Below, one piece after another: positions 62,214-64,000 of a DNA stretch of 64,000 nt. Each line of letters opens with the position of its first letter. Positions within the stretch are counted from its first letter, which is position 1. The translations under genes and the position numbers were made by a program. The stretch covers positions 1-64,000 of the forward strand of contig PHGD01000003.1 in the NCBI GenBank assembly GCA_011090425.1, read 5' to 3'. The DNA is from Nitrospira sp. LK70. Its GTDB lineage: Bacteria; Nitrospirota; Nitrospiria; Nitrospirales; Nitrospiraceae. The notes beneath the pieces are model-generated. The model was not told where the DNA came from and ran no database searches. It saw only the letters and a program-made list of their open reading frames with translations.

Positions 62214-62402
62214 TTATTCTTGCACGCCGAGTTTACGCAACAGGGCCATCATCGGACACCAGCCGGTAAAGGCCGATTGGATGAGGTTGATCGCTACAAA
62301 AGCGGCGAAAAGGTTCCAGTACGGATGGACCGTCGCACCCAGGGTGATCGCCGCAAGCACAAAGACTCCGGCAATCAATCGCAACCGTTCATTGAGTTTC
62401 AT
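62214..62402 (-). CDS. DUF2892 small membrane protein
   Basis: A 62-residue protein with two helices (LRLIAGVFVLAAITLG and WNLFAAFVAINLIQSAF) and the family end TGWCPMMALLRKLGV. A perfect AAAGGAGG site selects the ATG at 62402; the upstream open frame is not needed. It lies between the RND adaptor and a cytochrome gene. It is a paralogue of the protein at 20378-20596, with one Cys instead of three. Confidence 0.88.
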   Translation of the reverse strand: MKLNERLRLIAGVFVLAAITLGATVHPYWNLFAAFVAINLIQSAFTGWCPMMALLRKLGVQE

Positions 62403-62535
62403 CGCCCCTCCTTTCCACTTGCCCATGTGAGGCACCGGCCGTGGAAAGGATTCAGGCCAGTGAGGACGCATCAACCCTGTCTTCAGTCACTCGCAGTCCG
62501 GTCACGATCCGCTGAACCTCGGCACCGATGTACGC

Positions 62536-63003
62536 CTATTTGTTGGCTCCGAATCTGTACATGTCATGACAAGTCGTGCAGCGAGCCGTCATGCTCGATA
62601 GGCGTTGCAAGATTTGTTGAGGCGTTTCGTGTCGCCCGATCGCATCCGCCAGCGCATCCATGTCTTTGTGGATCGACATGCCCATCTGCTTGAACGGCAG
62701 CGGTAACTTGGCCATGATCGTCGGCTCCACATCCGCCGCCATGCCCATTCCAACCGCTCTCGCCGTTGCTTCCATGTGCTTCGGATCGGGATCCGGCTCT
62801 CCCAGTCCCCTGATAAGCCCATCCACCGCTTTCAAAAGCAGGCGCATTTCAGCGAGGATTTGATCTCGTTCTGCCGTTGCCAGGACTATTTCCGTCCGGC
62901 CATCGCTTCCCGTTTTCGTCACACCCTTGACAAAAAACCATCCTCCCACGCTCAGGGTGACGACCCATAGGGTGATGGCGGTAATGCAATAATTTCGCTT
63001 CAT
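62536..63003 (-). CDS. Class II-like (cytochrome c'-type) monohaem protein
   Basis: A 155-residue exported protein: signal helix (CITAITLWVVTLSVGGWFF), a long all-helical body, and a haem site CTTCHDMYRF only about 10 residues from the C-terminus, as in class II cytochromes c (four-helix bundle). AAGGAA lies before the ATG at 63003. No Met ligand is needed in this class. It could carry electrons or bind small gases; the substrate is unknown. Confidence 0.85.
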   Translation of the reverse strand: MKRNYCITAITLWVVTLSVGGWFFVKGVTKTGSDGRTEIVLATAERDQILAEMRLLLKAVDGLIRGLGEPDPDPKHMEATARAVGMGMAADVEPTIMAKLPLPFKQMGMSIHKDMDALADAIGRHETPQQILQRLSSMTARCTTCHDMYRFGANK

Positions 63004-63308
63004 CTCATCGTTCCTTTCAAGAGTCGATCGATTAACTTGCTGCAAGAAAAGAACCGGATAGCTCAAGATACCGTAAGGTTTCACGATGAATATTCAGACG
63101 CTTAGCCGAGTCTTGGCAGCGAGGCGGTGGCTCTTTGCTACAGAGAGCAAGAAACCTCTGTTGCAGAAGGCGACACAGACAAGAGTTCACGCACCACAAG
63201 GCCGATGGTGTCGGTCGCCGCTCCCTTGCCTCCGCAAGTCATTCCACCGGTGAAACCCCAAAGGGTGAGATAGGAGTGCGTTGAGTGACGTGGACTTTTC
63301 CCGCTCAA
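63004..63308. other. Intergenic region between a CopD-like and a cytochrome gene
   Basis: 305 nt without a supported gene. A 55-codon plus-strand frame near 63087 and a short minus-strand frame around 63140-63290 exist, but neither has a ribosome site or a recognisable motif. The region presumably holds the cytochrome promoter. I see no terminator or regulatory RNA. Confidence 0.35.
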
Positions 63309-63785
63309 CTAGGACCGTGCCAGCATCGTCGCCGCGATCACGACAGCCAGTGCGGCGAGCAGTGAAAGGCGCGGTAACCAGCGAGCGGTTTTGAAGACAA
63401 CCTGATCATTGGGAGTTCGTTGGGAATCCGGTATGGCACTGACCCGACTGACCTGAGGACCAAAGACAAGGTCATGGAGGAGGGTCAGGAACAACAACAG
63501 GGCGACCAGCATCAACTTCACGGTCACAATCCCCGGCCATGAGGCAGGGTTGGTCACATGCACACCCCGTAGGGACAATAACATCGGGCCTGTGGTGAGC
63601 AATACTGCAATGGCAACCCACACGATAGGGCGAAATCGTAGCGCCGCAGAGCGAAACAGCGCCACGAATTCCGGCACCGCCTTCCGGCCTCTGACTAACG
63701 GTGCCAAGACCAACGAGAGAAACATCATTCCCCCGATCCAGGTCACGGCGGCAAGGATATGCAGGACAACCAGGGTGGAGTACAT
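63309..63785 (-). CDS. CopD-like inner-membrane protein
   Basis: A 158-residue protein with four helices. HILAAVTWIGGMMFLSLVLA near the N-terminus, with its conserved His and Trp, and LHDLVFGPQVSR with a second His match the CopD/DUF-type small copper or haem membrane proteins. GAGG six bases upstream supports the ATG. CopD proteins are linked to copper uptake, but short forms like this one are not proven to transport it. Confidence 0.8.
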   Translation of the reverse strand: MYSTLVVLHILAAVTWIGGMMFLSLVLAPLVRGRKAVPEFVALFRSAALRFRPIVWVAIAVLLTTGPMLLSLRGVHVTNPASWPGIVTVKLMLVALLLFLTLLHDLVFGPQVSRVSAIPDSQRTPNDQVVFKTARWLPRLSLLAALAVVIAATMLARS

Positions 63786-63868
63786 GCGGCCTCAGTCGTT
63801 GAACAGAGCTATCGTTGTAACATTAGACCATGAGCGAAGATGTTTGCGTTATCCGCCCGATGTGATTC

Positions 63869-64000
63869 TCAGCCGTGACCCGGTGCGGCGCAGGCGAGGC
63901 TTGTGCTCTGTCCGGTCTGATCGAAAGCATCTGCCAGATTGCCGGTTAAGGGGGCCACTCGTTCATAGACCGTAAAGTTATAGGGATCCTTCGCCGTGAG
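63869..64000 (-). CDS. Partial hypothetical protein, C-terminal 43 codons
   Basis: An open minus-strand frame enters from the right edge and stops at TGA (63869-63871). The visible end (KDPYNFTVYERVAPLTGNLA, then a short polar tail) has normal protein character but no motif I can name. It lies 83 nt upstream of the CopD-like gene in the same direction. Confidence 0.5.
   Translation of the reverse strand, partial: LTAKDPYNFTVYERVAPLTGNLADAFDQTGQSTSLACAAPGHG

Noticed and set aside
63087-63254. 55-codon plus-strand frame and an opposite minus-strand frame with a GGMTCGGKGA-like phrase
   Set aside because: Neither has a ribosome site, and I recognise no family for either. Short frames of this length are expected by chance in GC-rich DNA.

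Overview
The window looks like chromosomal DNA of a Nitrospira-like bacterium (phylum Nitrospirota). This is inferred from gene content: many small c-type cytochromes, a TPR plus SUMF1-domain protein, an FtsH/Usp/glucan-phosphorylase stress block, dense accessory material, and a repeat at 11086-11252 that resembles an interspersed element I remember from Nitrospira genomes. No rRNA, ribosomal protein or nitrite-oxidation gene is present to fix the taxonomy. Most genes are on the minus strand, in tightly packed operons with 1-4 nt stop/start overlaps. I see no CRISPR array, phage or insertion sequence with a transposase.

Layout. 0.1-6.3 kb: a type IV pilus / pseudopilus block (prepilin peptidase, GspH/FimT, PilV-, PilW- and PilX-like minor pilins, GspE/PilB ATPase), followed by a free-standing LuxR-type HTH protein. 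6.7-13.3 kb: housekeeping genes (rlmB, cysS, a DedA protein, surE, tRNA-Pro(GGG), a MerR regulator, an IHF/HU protein, cimA), with a MITE-like repeat between the IHF/HU gene and merR. 13.8-21.1 kb: a periplasmic redox island with a Spy-like metal/stress protein, a Tll0287-type haem protein, four c-type cytochromes including a tetrahaem protein and a TsdA-like dihaem protein, DsrE, OsmC, CBS and DUF2892 proteins, an unknown coupled protein, and a collapsed DyP-peroxidase gene.

21.5-31.6 kb (plus strand): a 3086-residue nonribosomal peptide synthetase read as FAAL-PCP-C-A-PCP-C-A-PCP-TE, with an Sfp-type phosphopantetheinyl transferase directly downstream. It is predicted to make an N-acyl dipeptide whose second residue is glycine. 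Its first condensation domain has HRxxxDG in place of HHxxxDG, and its thioesterase has a cysteine nucleophile (GxCxG). This is the most novel-looking system in the window.

31.6-42.6 kb: an OsmC protein, a VIT-like membrane protein, a Mla/Mce-type lipid transport operon (STAS-MlaE, MlaF, MlaD, auxiliary lipoprotein), FtsH, a DUF1207 outer-membrane protein, Rnk, a tandem UspA and a putative outer-membrane channel. 42.6-49.8 kb: an alpha-glucan phosphorylase at the end of a YbhGFSR-like ABC efflux operon. 50.1-55.9 kb: a decayed SDR gene beside a repeat, then a phosphorelay block (REC-HK-REC, a cheR stub, a large GAF hybrid kinase, a REC-only regulator). 56.3-64 kb: a TPR-SUMF1 protein, an HAE-type RND pump with its adaptor, a second DUF2892 protein, a class II-like cytochrome c, a CopD-like protein and a partial gene at the edge.

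A recurring theme is gene decay. Five remnants were found by reading the gaps and short frames: DyP peroxidase, a cytochrome c tail, a UspA tail, a CheR N-terminus and a headless SDR. In addition, intergenic-type repeat DNA appears to have been absorbed in frame into the RND pump.
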